Below the pieces are notes generated by a model. That model saw only the letters and a list, made by a program, of their open reading frames with translations. It did no database searches and was not told the DNA's origin. Of a stretch of DNA of 64,000 nucleotides, positions 1 to 8,754 are shown piece by piece (within the stretch, counting starts at the first letter, position 1; each line of letters opens with the position of its first letter). The stretch covers positions 168,042 through 232,041 of the forward strand of contig JAJTXQ010000014.1 in the NCBI GenBank assembly GCA_021462855.1, in the 5' to 3' direction. The position numbers were made by a program, and so were the translations under genes. The DNA comes from Dehalococcoidia bacterium (lineage in GTDB: Bacteria; Chloroflexota; Dehalococcoidia; DSTF01; JACRBR01).

Positions 1-701
1 ACGATCACCTGGTGCCACACGAGCGCATCGGGCGCGAAGCCGTATCGCGCGTTCGCCCGCACGGCCCGCCAACCCAGGTCCACATCCTCCCAGTAGTCGC
101 ACGCGGGGTTGAAGCCACCGGCGGCGAGGGCAACGCTGCGACGGTACGCCGCGTTCGCCGTGGTGAACAGCCCGTCGGCGGACGCGGTCTCGATGTAATG
201 ACTGAGAAGTGGCTTGCGGTGCCACGGCGGCGCCTCGGTGCGCCCCTGGACGGCGTCGAATCCCGAGCTCAACGCGCGTTCGAACGCGGACAACCAGCCG
301 GGCGCGGGAATGCAGTCGCTATCGGTGAACGAGACGAACTCGCCGCGGGCGAGCGTCAGGCCGACGTTTCGGGCGAACGCCGGGCCACGGTTCTCCTTCA
401 TACGCACGCCGGTGAACCCGCACGATGCCCGCGGCGCGATATCCACCAGCATGGCCGCCGTGCCATCGTGCGACGCATTGTCGACGACCACGACCTCAAA
501 GCCCTGGTCGAAGTCCTGGGAGAACAGGGCCGCGATCGTCTCCATGACCATTGCGCGGCGTTCGAACGTAGGCACGATGACGGATATCCGGGGCGATGGC
601 GCCCGGTTGACAGCCACCACCACGTCGTAGTTCGACGTCGAGACATTCGACACGTGATCGGTCTCTGGCGCCGTGCTCGCCGCCGTCTTCAACATCAACA
701 T
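1..701 (-). CDS. Glycosyltransferase family 2, C-terminus off the window
   Basis: About 233 residues are visible of a GT-A fold GT2 enzyme that would transfer a nucleotide-sugar to a growing glycan at the cytoplasmic membrane. Read on the minus strand, the frame shows ISVIVPTFERR near residue 37, VVVDNASHDGT near 70, ENRGPAFARN near 101, the DxD-bearing FTDSDCIP near 120, and GGFNPACDYWEDVDLGWRA near 197. This is the normal GT2 order. The start is the ATG at 701, whose A is the last base of the upstream TGA, so the genes are translationally coupled. The gene leaves the window before its C-terminus. Acceptor and donor cannot be told from sequence. Confidence 0.85.
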   Translation of the reverse strand, partial: MLMLKTAASTAPETDHVSNVSTSNYDVVVAVNRAPSPRISVIVPTFERRAMVMETIAALFSQDFDQGFEVVVVDNASHDGTAAMLVDIAPRASCGFTGVRMKENRGPAFARNVGLTLARGEFVSFTDSDCIPAPGWLSAFERALSSGFDAVQGRTEAPPWHRKPLLSHYIETASADGLFTTANAAYRRSVALAAGGFNPACDYWEDVDLGWRAVRANARYGFAPDALVWHQVI

Positions 702-1783
702 CAGACCACCAACGACCGATTCTTGATGCTGCTTCGCAGCAACGCCAGTTCGAGAAGGATGGCGCTCTCGAAGCGCAACACGATGCGTGCCGCTGCACGC
801 CCCCAGTACTTCGGCGGCCACAGATCCTGCTTCACGAGCGGGTGCAGTGTCGTCAGCCACGGGATCCCCAACACGAGCGACCAGCGTGAGACGCTGCTGA
901 GCAGCAGTCCCACGAGCAAGAGGTCGAAGCCCGCGCTATCTCTGTGGACGAAGTAGTTTCGGTACAGGCTCATCCGCCGCAGTTCGGGGTGCGACGACAC
1001 AAGGCGCGGGATCACCTGCGCCTGCACCGCGCTGAGCAGGTACTCCGTCGGCCGGACCGGCGTCGCCTGGTGGAGGACCGCGGCCCCCCGCGCGAACGCC
1101 GACGCGTACCCTGCCCGTTTCACGCGCCAGGCGAACTCCGTGTCGTCGCCGCCGACGGGCTGTCCCCACGAGTAGGTGCGCGACGTCTCGTCGAACCCGC
1201 CGCACTCGAGGAACACATCGCGCCGGTAGAACGCGTTCGCGGTGGGGTACAGCCCTTCTTCCTGCTCAATCGCCCGCACCTGGTGGATGAAGAAGGGGTG
1301 GTCGCGCGTGATCGGAGTGGGCCGCACGGGCCCGCACACCACGCCGACTCCCGGCTGCAGGTGCGATACCGCGCTGGCGATCCACCCCGGCAAGGGAAGG
1401 CAGTCGCTGTCGGTGAAGGCGAGCACGTCCCCCCGCGCGATCTCCGCGCCGCGGTTCCGCGACGCCGCCGGGCCGTCATTCTTCTTGCGGTGGTAGCGGA
1501 CGGGGAAGTCAAACCGGGCAGCAGCGTCGGCGACGACCTCCTCGGTGCTATCGGCGGAGGAGTTGTCGACGACCACGATCTCCATGCGGTCGGACGGATA
1601 GACCTGGTACGACAGGGCGTTCAGCAACTGCCGGACGAACGGCGCACGATTCCACGTGGGCACGATCACGGAGACGAACGGCAGCTCATCCGTCCGGGCG
1701 TCGTGACGGACGTCCGTGGGCATCTCCTCGGCCACGCTTGCGCGGACGGCCTGGAGCGGCGTGCTCGAATTAGTACTCGACAA
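701..1783 (-). CDS. Glycosyltransferase family 2
   Basis: GT2 enzyme of about 360 residues with SVIVPTWNR, EIVVVDNSSAD, GPAASRN, the metal-binding FTDSDCLP, TANAFYRR and PVGGDDTEFAWR in family order. The C-terminal part is hydrophobic and ends SSIKNRSLVV. It is a close paralogue of the enzyme at 12881-13921, which shares these blocks and ends SSIKHRTVVL. I chose the TTG at 1783 because AGGAAGG lies 5 bases upstream; an ATG at 1723 just before MPTDV is the alternative. Either start lies within or just after the 3' end of the permease gene, so it is the next cistron of the same operon. Sugar specificity is unknown. Confidence 0.9.
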   Translation of the reverse strand: MSSTNSSTPLQAVRASVAEEMPTDVRHDARTDELPFVSVIVPTWNRAPFVRQLLNALSYQVYPSDRMEIVVVDNSSADSTEEVVADAAARFDFPVRYHRKKNDGPAASRNRGAEIARGDVLAFTDSDCLPLPGWIASAVSHLQPGVGVVCGPVRPTPITRDHPFFIHQVRAIEQEEGLYPTANAFYRRDVFLECGGFDETSRTYSWGQPVGGDDTEFAWRVKRAGYASAFARGAAVLHQATPVRPTEYLLSAVQAQVIPRLVSSHPELRRMSLYRNYFVHRDSAGFDLLLVGLLLSSVSRWSLVLGIPWLTTLHPLVKQDLWPPKYWGRAAARIVLRFESAILLELALLRSSIKNRSLVV

Positions 1784-2564
1784 GTGAACCTTCCTGCTTC
1801 GCCCTTCGCACTGCCCATCGGAACGCCAGGAGACCGGCCGGGAGGCATACCACGGCCAGCGCGGTGAGCACCGCCACCTGCGGCGCCACGTCGACGAGTG
1901 AGCCGCCATCAAGACCCTCGCGGATGCCGGAGAGCGCGTGCGTCAGCGGCAGAAGCAGCGCCAGCTGCTGGAGCCAGCCGGGCATCGCGTCCACGGGAAA
2001 GAACGCGCCGCCGAGGGTGAGCATCGCCACGGAGTACGCGAGGCGGATGGGGTCGCCCTGCTTGAGGAGCAGCACCGACGCCGCCGACAGTGCGCCGATG
2101 CCGAGGAACGTCAGCTGCGCCGGCACCAGCACCGCGAGGATCGACAACCCGTTGGCGGAGTCCCAGAAGCCCAGGAGGACGAATCCGAAGATCAGGAAGA
2201 CGGAAGTCCTCAACATGGAGATGCAGAACGGGAAGAGGCAGAACGAGAGCAGCAACTCGTGCTCTCTGATGGGTGGCAGCAACATCGGCTCGAGTGTGCC
2301 CGCGCGCTGGTGCTCACTCACGGACGCCGACAGCGTGCCGAGCCCGCGGAACAGCATGTCGAAAAAGGCCACGCCGGCCAGGGCGAACGCCGCGTAGCTC
2401 CCGTTCTCCTCCGGGATGGAGTTCGCGCGGTCGCCGACGGCCTCGCCGATGAAATACACGATCCCCGCGATGCCCAGCGCGCCGGCGACTTGCCAGAAGG
2501 CCGCAAGCCGATAGCTGCTCCACACGAGGAAGTCACGCCGCAGGTAGGCGACTGCCGCCGTCAC
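1770..2564 (-). CDS. ABC-2 type transporter permease
   Basis: Integral membrane half of an ABC exporter, 264 residues. About six hydrophobic segments are visible, including LAGVAFFDMLFRGLG and the stretch LTLGGAFFPVDAMPGWLQQ near residues 180-200, which is typical of ABC-2 permeases. The GTG start at 2564 overlaps the TGA of the ATPase gene (GTGA) and has GAGGAGG about 5 bases upstream. With the ATPase it should form a two-gene exporter. Its place among glycosyltransferases suggests export of a glycan or glycolipid, but the ATPase resembles drug/NatA-type exporters as much as Wzt, so the substrate is an inference. Confidence 0.88.
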   Translation of the reverse strand: MTAAVAYLRRDFLVWSSYRLAAFWQVAGALGIAGIVYFIGEAVGDRANSIPEENGSYAAFALAGVAFFDMLFRGLGTLSASVSEHQRAGTLEPMLLPPIREHELLLSFCLFPFCISMLRTSVFLIFGFVLLGFWDSANGLSILAVLVPAQLTFLGIGALSAASVLLLKQGDPIRLAYSVAMLTLGGAFFPVDAMPGWLQQLALLLPLTHALSGIREGLDGGSLVDVAPQVAVLTALAVVCLPAGLLAFRWAVRRAKQEGSLVEY

Positions 2565-3577
2565 ACGAGCACCTCCTCAGCCGCGGTTTGCCTGCCCCGC
2601 TCGACCGCCATCGCGAAGATCTCATCCATCGACAGCTGCTTTCGGCTGCACGACCAGATGTCGCCGCCCTCCTCCACGATCCGGCGCACGACCACCGGCA
2701 CCGCCGGGCCGCCCGGCGCGGTCCGCAGTTCCAGTTGGTGCTGACCCGTGTCCAGCGCGACAACCTCGATCGATGACACCAGGTCGCGCAGGAACCCGAA
2801 ACTCGAGCGTTGGAGCCCGCTCACCACGACATGGTGGATCTCATCGAGCTGAAACGCGCCGCGCAGGTCTTCCAGGTTCCCGACCATCTGGATCTTCCCG
2901 TGGCTGATGAACGCGACGCGGTCGCACAGCTGCTCCGCCTCGCCCATGTCATTCGTGGCGAGGATCACGGTGCGCCTGCTGTCGATCACGCGCTCCTTCA
3001 CGAGCGCGCGCAGCTCCATCGCCGCGAGCGGGTCCACGGTACGCGTCGGTTCGTCCATGATCAGGAGCTCGGGGTCGCTCAGCAGGCCGCGCGCGATCGC
3101 CGTCCGTTGCTTCATCCCGGAGGAGTAATGGTGCATGCGGAGGTCAGCGTGCTCCTGCAGGCCCACCAGTTCCAGGAGCTGGGAGACGCGGCGCCTCGCT
3201 TCCTTTCCGGACAGTCCGTAGAGCGACGCGTAGAACAGCAGGTTCTCGAACCCCGAGAGCCTCCAGAAGAAGGACCTCTCATCCCCGTAGACCACGCCGA
3301 TACGCCGGCGCACGGCCAGGCTGTCTTCGACGACATCGAGCCCCAGGACGCGCGCGCTCCCGCTGAACGGAATGACCAGGGTCGACAGGATTTTGACGAG
3401 CGTCGTCTTGCCCGCTCCGTTGGGACCGGCAACCCCGAAGATCTCCCCCCGGTTAATCGTCGTGTTGATGCGGTCGAGCACCACCTTCTTCGGCAGCGAC
3501 TTGAACAGCGACCGCCAGCCGCGCTGTTGCGGGTAGGCCATCACGAGGTCATCGGTTTCGACGACGAACTGCGTCAC
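2561..3577 (-). CDS. ABC transporter ATP-binding protein
   Basis: Cytoplasmic ATPase of about 338 residues. It has Walker A GPNGAGKTT near residue 50, signature YSSGMKQR near 155, Walker B LLIMDEPTRTVDP near 175 and a DrrA/NatA-like C-terminal tail, but no Wzt-type carbohydrate-binding domain. An in-frame extension upstream to 4261 exists, but it runs through the neighbouring glycosyltransferase. The GTG at 3577 fits better because it overlaps the upstream TGA (GTGA) and has GGAGG 8 bases before it. It powers the permease encoded next in the operon. Confidence 0.92.
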   Translation of the reverse strand: MTQFVVETDDLVMAYPQQRGWRSLFKSLPKKVVLDRINTTINRGEIFGVAGPNGAGKTTLVKILSTLVIPFSGSARVLGLDVVEDSLAVRRRIGVVYGDERSFFWRLSGFENLLFYASLYGLSGKEARRRVSQLLELVGLQEHADLRMHHYSSGMKQRTAIARGLLSDPELLIMDEPTRTVDPLAAMELRALVKERVIDSRRTVILATNDMGEAEQLCDRVAFISHGKIQMVGNLEDLRGAFQLDEIHHVVVSGLQRSSFGFLRDLVSSIEVVALDTGQHQLELRTAPGGPAVPVVVRRIVEEGGDIWSCSRKQLSMDEIFAMAVERGRQTAAEEVLV

Positions 3578-5382
3578 AGGATCGGCCTCCGCGTTTGCGC
3601 CGAGCCCTTGAGGAACCCCGCCAGCCACACGAGGTGCAGCGCGCCCATCTTTGCCAGCAGCCGGGCTGAATCGCGCCAGCGCCGCGGCGGCCAGAACTGG
3701 ACCCTGCTGGTCATCAGCCAGGGGATCCCGAGCAGCAACCAGCGTCGCCGGCGGCGCGACGACGCCAGCACGCCGCCAACGAGCATCACGTCGAATGTGA
3801 GCGTCCCGCGCGATGCAAAGAGCCCGCCGACGAGCCCGCGGCGCAGCTCCGGCACCTTCGCGTACAGGTCCGGCAGTTGGCCGGCTCGGTCCAGTTGGTA
3901 GCCCAGGATGAAGCGCGGCGGGCCGGGGAACCGTCGATGCGTGATCAACTCCGGCCGGAACCGCGCCTGCCAGCCCATGCGTTGCAGCCGCCAGGCAAGC
4001 TCGGTGTCCCAGCCGGCGCTTGGCCCATCGCCGCCGGTCTCGAACTGCTCGCTGAACCCGCCGGCGCCGAGCGCCGCCGACCGGCGGTACACGGCATTGC
4101 CGATGGGGTACAGGAGCTCCCCCACCGCTTTGCCATCCCAGCGGTCGGACCGCAGGCCCGGCGCCTCCAGGTAGCGCGGCTCGCTCCCGGGCAGCGGATA
4201 CACCGGTCCCGTAAGCGCTCCAGTATCGTCGTCGAGCCGGATCATGGCCGACTTGAGCCATTCCACCGGCGGGCTGCAGAGGTCATCAATGTGCGCGACG
4301 AACTCCCCGCGCGCCGAGGCCATCGCCGCATTGCGCGCTCGCGGCCCCTCCGCATTGACCAGCGACAAGCCACGCACGGCGATGCTCCCGTTCGCCTGGC
4401 AGTCCGCGATCACGCCTTCGACGTGCGTGTCCCGCCCGTCATGCAGGACGAGCACCTCCCAGCGATCACGCGGGTAGTCCTGCGCCTCCAGGGCGCGGAG
4501 TGTCTCGCGCAGCGCGTCGGCGGAGCCCGTCACCGAGACGACGACGGAAGCTTCGAGCTGGTCCGCGCCGGCCAGCTGCGCCGCCTCGCGCCGTGGCGCG
4601 ATCTCGGCGACCAGCGTGTCCCGCAGCGAGGGCATCAGCGCGCGCGTCAGCTGGGCGGCTTTCTTTGCCAGGTACGTATCAAGCGTCAGAGGCTGCAGGC
4701 CGAACAGCACGCGGTTCGCCGTCACGTATTCGCAGTGCCGCAGGTACATCTTCGCGTCGCGAGCAGCCGCCGCCAGCTCTTCGCGGTGGTACTCCCGCAC
4801 GGTCGTCATCGCCGGCCAGGCGAGGGTGATCCCGAGGTTCCGCTGCGTCAGGATGGGCCGGCCGGCCAGCGCGGCCAACCGAACCGGGCCGCGGCTCTGG
4901 TTCTGCGTGGCGATCAGGATCGAACCGGCCGGCGTCAGACCCGACCGCAGCCGCCGCAGGAAGTCAGCGGCGTTGCACGGCAGTCCCTCCAGCACCATCG
5001 GCACGACGATGAGGTCGTACGCGTCTTCCGGCGCGTCGGCTTGCAGGCTCGCGACCGTCACTTCACGCGTCACGTGGCTCGCCAGATCATCGGTGATGAA
5101 CGACTGGGAAAAGCGCCAGATGTCCAGGTCGTAGCCGTGGCGCAGCAACGCTCCACCCAGCAGCGACGTCCCGCCGACCATCAGCACTCTTCCACCGGCC
5201 GGCGTGCTCCTCAGGGCGCGATCGAGGATCGCGGCGCTAAGCGGAATGCTCTGGTCCAGGTGGTGATGCGCGCGGTCGATCAGCGGCAGCTCATCGAGGT
5301 AGTCCTCCAGGAACCGCTGCAGTTCGCCGCGAGGCACGCCAGCGCGCACGGGCACGGCAGGCGAGGTCGTTATCGGCGCCAA
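3574..5382 (-). CDS. Two-domain protein: methyltransferase-like domain fused to divergent GT2 domain
   Basis: About 602 residues. Residues roughly 65-270 resemble a Rossmann methyltransferase (GGRVLMVGGTSLLGG as motif I, YDLIVVPMVLEGLP, LTPAGSILIATQN). Residues roughly 325-520 resemble GT2 with GPRARNAAMASARGEF and GGFSEQF. Key GT2 features are degraded: the usual PTxNR is SVTGS, and the DSD metal motif seen in its paralogues is DDL (HIDDLCSPP). The C-terminus matches the paralogues again (LLLGIPWLMTS). The TTG at 5382 is chosen for GAGGAGG 7 bases upstream and overlaps the end of the GT4 gene. It may be a non-catalytic or altered-specificity GT; activity is uncertain. Confidence 0.8.
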   Translation of the reverse strand: MAPITTSPAVPVRAGVPRGELQRFLEDYLDELPLIDRAHHHLDQSIPLSAAILDRALRSTPAGGRVLMVGGTSLLGGALLRHGYDLDIWRFSQSFITDDLASHVTREVTVASLQADAPEDAYDLIVVPMVLEGLPCNAADFLRRLRSGLTPAGSILIATQNQSRGPVRLAALAGRPILTQRNLGITLAWPAMTTVREYHREELAAAARDAKMYLRHCEYVTANRVLFGLQPLTLDTYLAKKAAQLTRALMPSLRDTLVAEIAPRREAAQLAGADQLEASVVVSVTGSADALRETLRALEAQDYPRDRWEVLVLHDGRDTHVEGVIADCQANGSIAVRGLSLVNAEGPRARNAAMASARGEFVAHIDDLCSPPVEWLKSAMIRLDDDTGALTGPVYPLPGSEPRYLEAPGLRSDRWDGKAVGELLYPIGNAVYRRSAALGAGGFSEQFETGGDGPSAGWDTELAWRLQRMGWQARFRPELITHRRFPGPPRFILGYQLDRAGQLPDLYAKVPELRRGLVGGLFASRGTLTFDVMLVGGVLASSRRRRRWLLLGIPWLMTSRVQFWPPRRWRDSARLLAKMGALHLVWLAGFLKGSAQTRRPIL

Positions 5383-6581
5383 GCTACCGCCTCCTCGCGC
5401 TCGAGCTGCACGGCGGGACCGCGCGTGCCCGCCCCCTCTGCGAGCGCCGCCTCGGTGAGCAACCCGATCCGGTCGAGCCCCCAGGGCTCGGCCCACTCCC
5501 GGCAGCGCGCCGACGTCTCCGGCCGCCGCGCCAGGTCGATGCACTCGAGCACCGCCTCCGCGAGCTCGTGCGCTTTACCCTCGCTGATCACGTCCAGGTA
5601 CGACGCAATCGGCACCGTGACGCCAACATCAGGGCTGGTGACGATTTCACCCGGCCCGGCGTATGAGCTGCAGACGACGGGAGTGCCGCAGGCGAGCGAC
5701 TCGGTGACCACCATGCCGAATGCCTCCTCGTACGAAGGCAGCACCGTGACCGCCGCGCGGCTGTACTCGTAGGGCAGGCTCGCCAGCGATCCGGCGCCGA
5801 GGATCTCGATCGCGTCGCGGGCGGCCGGGGAGTGCACCAGGCTCAGGCGCTCCAGCGTGTAGACCTCAAAGCCGAGGTCGTGGCCGATGACGCCGAACGG
5901 CCCCGCGAGCACGAGCATCGCCTCGGGGCAGCGCCGGTGGATCTCGTCCCACGCCCGAAGCAGGAGCGCCCCACCCTTGCGCGGGTCGCCGAGATCGCCG
6001 GTGAAGAGGATCCTCGGCCGGCTCAGGTCCTTCCCCTCGTGCGGCCTGAAGACGCTCATGTCGACCGGCGGCGGCAGCGTGCCCACCGGCACACCGTACG
6101 TCTCCTGCGTCTCGGCGGCGCCACCGGGCGTCAACGCCACGACCTGTTCCGCGTTCCGCATGAGCTGTGCAAAGGCGTGCTTGTCGAAGCGCCCGCGCCA
6201 GTTGTGCCGGCGCAGGACCACGTGGAACAGGTACGGGATGTCCATCCACTGGCGAAAGAACGCAGCACCAAGGAGCGCCGAGTAGCTCCACAGGTGCGCC
6301 ACGTCGTACCGGCCGCGATGGACCGCCATCGTCGCCTCGATACCGAACGCATAGAGGCGCGACAGCGGGTAGTACTTCATGACGAGCGGATGCGCCTGTT
6401 GCTTCAGGTACACCACGCGCACCGGGCCGTCGTACGCGACCCTCGGGCGCCCGGGCTTGGATGTGATGATCGTGACGTCGTGTCCGCGGCTGGCGAGGAA
6501 GTTCGACAGGTCGTGGATGCAACGCTCGACGCCGCGACGCATGTACGGCCAGTACGCCGGATAGGGGTACACGATCTTCAT
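5370..6581 (-). CDS. Glycosyltransferase family 4
   Basis: GT-B fold retaining glycosyltransferase of about 403 residues. It begins MKIVYPYPAYWPYMRRG with the family's GG/RRGVER acceptor loop, followed by HDVTIITSKPG and VVALTPGG. The C-terminal donor-binding half has ILFTGDLGDPRKGGALLL, and PSYEEAFGMVVTESLACGTPVV carries the E-x7-E pair. GTG 6617 and ATG 6611 are upstream alternatives, but the ATG at 6581 gives the usual N-terminus. It is part of the minus-strand glycan operon, between the methyltransferase pair and the fused MT-GT gene. Donor and acceptor are unknown. Confidence 0.92.
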   Translation of the reverse strand: MKIVYPYPAYWPYMRRGVERCIHDLSNFLASRGHDVTIITSKPGRPRVAYDGPVRVVYLKQQAHPLVMKYYPLSRLYAFGIEATMAVHRGRYDVAHLWSYSALLGAAFFRQWMDIPYLFHVVLRRHNWRGRFDKHAFAQLMRNAEQVVALTPGGAAETQETYGVPVGTLPPPVDMSVFRPHEGKDLSRPRILFTGDLGDPRKGGALLLRAWDEIHRRCPEAMLVLAGPFGVIGHDLGFEVYTLERLSLVHSPAARDAIEILGAGSLASLPYEYSRAAVTVLPSYEEAFGMVVTESLACGTPVVCSSYAGPGEIVTSPDVGVTVPIASYLDVISEGKAHELAEAVLECIDLARRPETSARCREWAEPWGLDRIGLLTEAALAEGAGTRGPAVQLEREEAVAWRR

Positions 6582-6623
6582 TGCGCCCGCCGTCCCATTT
6601 CGCCCGCCCATTGCCACCCATGC

Positions 6624-7619
6624 CTACGGAGAGGCGTGAAACACCACCTTCGGGACTTCGCCGCGGAAGTCCGCCTGCAGCACAAAGCGGGAAACCTCTT
6701 CGATGCGCGAGAACCGCGCGAGCCGCAGCCAGGCGCGATAGCAAGCCGTGGTGGGGCGCCACCACATGTCCGAAGCGCCCGAGTGGCAGAACTCGACGAG
6801 CGCGCTGTCGCTCTTCAAGCCCTCCAGGTCGGGATGGAACACGTCGCCGAAGATCGCGACCTTGTCGGTGACCGTCCAGATCGCTTCCATCGCCGCCAGC
6901 GGGTCGCGCAGGTGGATGAGCAGGTCGCTGGTGAACACCAGGTCGAACCTGCCCAGGCGTTCCGGCCGGACGTCGTAGACGCTGCAGATCTCCTTGGTCA
7001 CCCTTGAACCCAGCAGCTCGTGGCAGATCTTGAACCCTTGCCCAAGCGGCGTCGGCGTACTCATCGTGTCGTAGGCGTCGTTCCAGTTGCGCGACTTGTC
7101 CACATCCGCCGTGGAAGCCAGGTCGATCGCAACGACCTCGGCTCCGCGTCGCTCGAATTCAAAGGCCCAGAAGCCGTCGTACGTCGCCACATCGAGCACG
7201 CGCATGCCGGTCATGTCCTCGGGAAGGCCGTAGTAGTGCAGCTGGTTGCGGTGGTCGACGCGTCCCGGCGTCACAACGCCGTGCGGCAGCTCAATCGTGT
7301 GGTACCACGAGTGCGTGGCGATCTGGTCGATGATCTTGCGCGCCTCGGGCGAGGCCGGCGCGTCGCCGTTCACCAGCGGCTTCGCCGGCAGCGGCGCGTG
7401 CCCATTACGCCCGTTCGTCGCGTTCCTGACCGCACGAAGTCCGCCCCGGACGCGGTGCACCGCGGGCCGCACGAGGTAGCGAAACGGCCTGCTGCGGCGT
7501 ATCGCCTCCACCTCGCGGGCATCGAGCGCCACGCTCAGCTCCAACGGCCCCACGCGGAGACGCTCCTCGCGCTTCAGAGTCCCCCCGGACCTTCTGGCTC
7601 GCGGCGCATTGGCTGTCAT
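6624..7619 (-). CDS. SAM-dependent methyltransferase, CmoB/DUF1698-like (copy 1)
   Basis: 331 residues. A short prefix (LRVGPLELSVALDAREVEAIRRS) is followed by a Gly/Asn-rich linker containing NGHAP, then the catalytic domain starting WYHTIELPHGVVTPGRVDHR. Motif I is LDVATYDGFWAFEFERRGAEV, and later YDVRPERLGRFDLVFTSDLLIHLRDP is present. The architecture recurs at 7621-8667 and twice at 13951-15774. DUF1698/CmoB domains methylate or carboxymethylate small groups on tRNA in other bacteria, but clustering with glycosyltransferases argues for sugar O- or C-methylation here. ATG 7619 follows the upstream TGA by one base, with GAGG just before it. Confidence 0.85.
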   Translation of the reverse strand: MTANAPRARRSGGTLKREERLRVGPLELSVALDAREVEAIRRSRPFRYLVRPAVHRVRGGLRAVRNATNGRNGHAPLPAKPLVNGDAPASPEARKIIDQIATHSWYHTIELPHGVVTPGRVDHRNQLHYYGLPEDMTGMRVLDVATYDGFWAFEFERRGAEVVAIDLASTADVDKSRNWNDAYDTMSTPTPLGQGFKICHELLGSRVTKEICSVYDVRPERLGRFDLVFTSDLLIHLRDPLAAMEAIWTVTDKVAIFGDVFHPDLEGLKSDSALVEFCHSGASDMWWRPTTACYRAWLRLARFSRIEEVSRFVLQADFRGEVPKVVFHASP

Positions 7620-7620
7620 C

Positions 7621-8667
7621 TCAACCTCGCTTCGAAGACATGAGTTCCGCGCCGTCAGTGGCAAGCGCGGCGGCGGCCTGAACGGGGGCATATCCTTTGA
7701 GGATGACCTTGTCGAACCTGCCCACGCGGTTCACCACCGGGAACCGGGCGACTTCCTCCACCGGGTCGAAGCCCGCGACCTTCATCATCTTCCGCATGGA
7801 CTTGATGCTGTGACACCACCACACACCGGCGTCGTCATCTGTGCCGTAAAACGCGCTGGCGGCACGCGGAAATGCCTCGAGGTCGGGGTCGTACGGCTCG
7901 CCGATGATCGCGATGCCGCGACACACCGAGAACATGTTCTCGATGATGGTCTGCGGGTCGCGGAGCCTCAGGAGCAGCTGGCTGATGAACACCACATCGA
8001 ACATGCCGAGCCGTTCAGGCGACAGGTCATACACGTCGAGCGATTCACGACGGGCCTTCGAGCCCAGGATCTCCGCTGCGAGACGCCAGCCGTCGCCCTG
8101 GATCTGCATCCCCACCTGCGAGAGGCGCCTGTTGTACGACGCGTGCAGGTCCTCCCGTGCGGCCTGCTCGATCAACTGCCGCTTCACCAGTCGGGGGAGA
8201 TCGTGTTCGATGGGCGAGTCGACGTCGATGCCGACGACTTCGCTCGCCCCGCGCCGCTCGAACTCGAACGACCAGAAGCCGTCGTACGTGCCGATATCGA
8301 GACACCGCATGCCCGTGAGATCGTCGGGGATGCCGAACCGGTGGACCGTCGGCCGGTTGTCGATGAAGCCGGGCGTCGCGACGCCGTGGCCGAGGTCGAT
8401 GGTGTGGTACCAGCCAAGCCGGGAGACACGCTCCCAGATCTCCGCCGCCACCGGGTCGCTGTGCACGGAGTCTGGCGGCGCCTGGGAGATCGGACTGGCG
8501 TCTGAAACTGGCGCATGTCCGTTTCGACGTCCGACCCGGCCAAGTCCCGGCTTGACGATGTAGCGGTACAGGGGGCTCTTCTTCACCCGCTCGGCGCGGT
8601 CCGCATCCATCCCGACCGAGAACTGCAGCCCGGCGAAGCTGAGTCGCTTCTCCCTCATCGGTGGCAT
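7621..8667 (-). CDS. SAM-dependent methyltransferase, CmoB/DUF1698-like (copy 2)
   Basis: About 348 residues with the same layout as its neighbour: prefix LSFAGLQFSVGMDADRAERV, linker with RRNGHAPVSDA, then WYHTIDLGHGVATPGF, motif I LDIGTYDGFWSFEFERRGA and YDLSPERLGMFDVVFISQLLLRLRDP. The insert between motif I and the later motif is longer than in copy 1 (IEHDLPRLVKRQLIEQ). ATG 8667 is preferred, with GGAGGAG directly upstream; ATG 8658 is possible. It is the first gene of the long minus-strand operon driven from the repeat-containing promoter at 8722-8754. Confidence 0.85.
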   Translation of the reverse strand: MPPMREKRLSFAGLQFSVGMDADRAERVKKSPLYRYIVKPGLGRVGRRNGHAPVSDASPISQAPPDSVHSDPVAAEIWERVSRLGWYHTIDLGHGVATPGFIDNRPTVHRFGIPDDLTGMRCLDIGTYDGFWSFEFERRGASEVVGIDVDSPIEHDLPRLVKRQLIEQAAREDLHASYNRRLSQVGMQIQGDGWRLAAEILGSKARRESLDVYDLSPERLGMFDVVFISQLLLRLRDPQTIIENMFSVCRGIAIIGEPYDPDLEAFPRAASAFYGTDDDAGVWWCHSIKSMRKMMKVAGFDPVEEVARFPVVNRVGRFDKVILKGYAPVQAAAALATDGAELMSSKRG

Positions 8668-8721
8668 AGCTCCTCCAGGCCACGCCGAAGTACGGCGCAC
8701 CCCCCGTTCCCTTGGATCGCG

Positions 8722-8754
8722 AGAGTACCGCCCGGGGAGTTAAGTCCCAGTTAA
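8722..8754 (-). promoter_or_regulatory. Putative SARP-type operator/promoter A
   Basis: Read on the minus strand: TTAACTGG (8754-8747), GAC, TTAACTCC (8743-8736), an 8-base gap, then TACTCT (8727-8722) as a -10 box. The two repeats have an 11-bp period. It lies about 55 bases before the start codon of the methyltransferase-led operon and overlaps the stop codon of the upstream kinase gene. It matches sites B, C and D in this locus. Confidence 0.7.

Noticed and set aside
3578-4261. In-frame N-terminal extension of the ABC ATPase
   Set aside because: It lies wholly inside the neighbouring glycosyltransferase gene and encodes non-ABC, Arg/Pro-rich sequence. The GTG at 3577 has a ribosome-binding site.
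3877-5772. 631-codon plus-strand open frame
   Set aside because: It is antisense to the fused MT-GT gene. Composition is Arg/Gln/His-rich and it has no recognisable domain.
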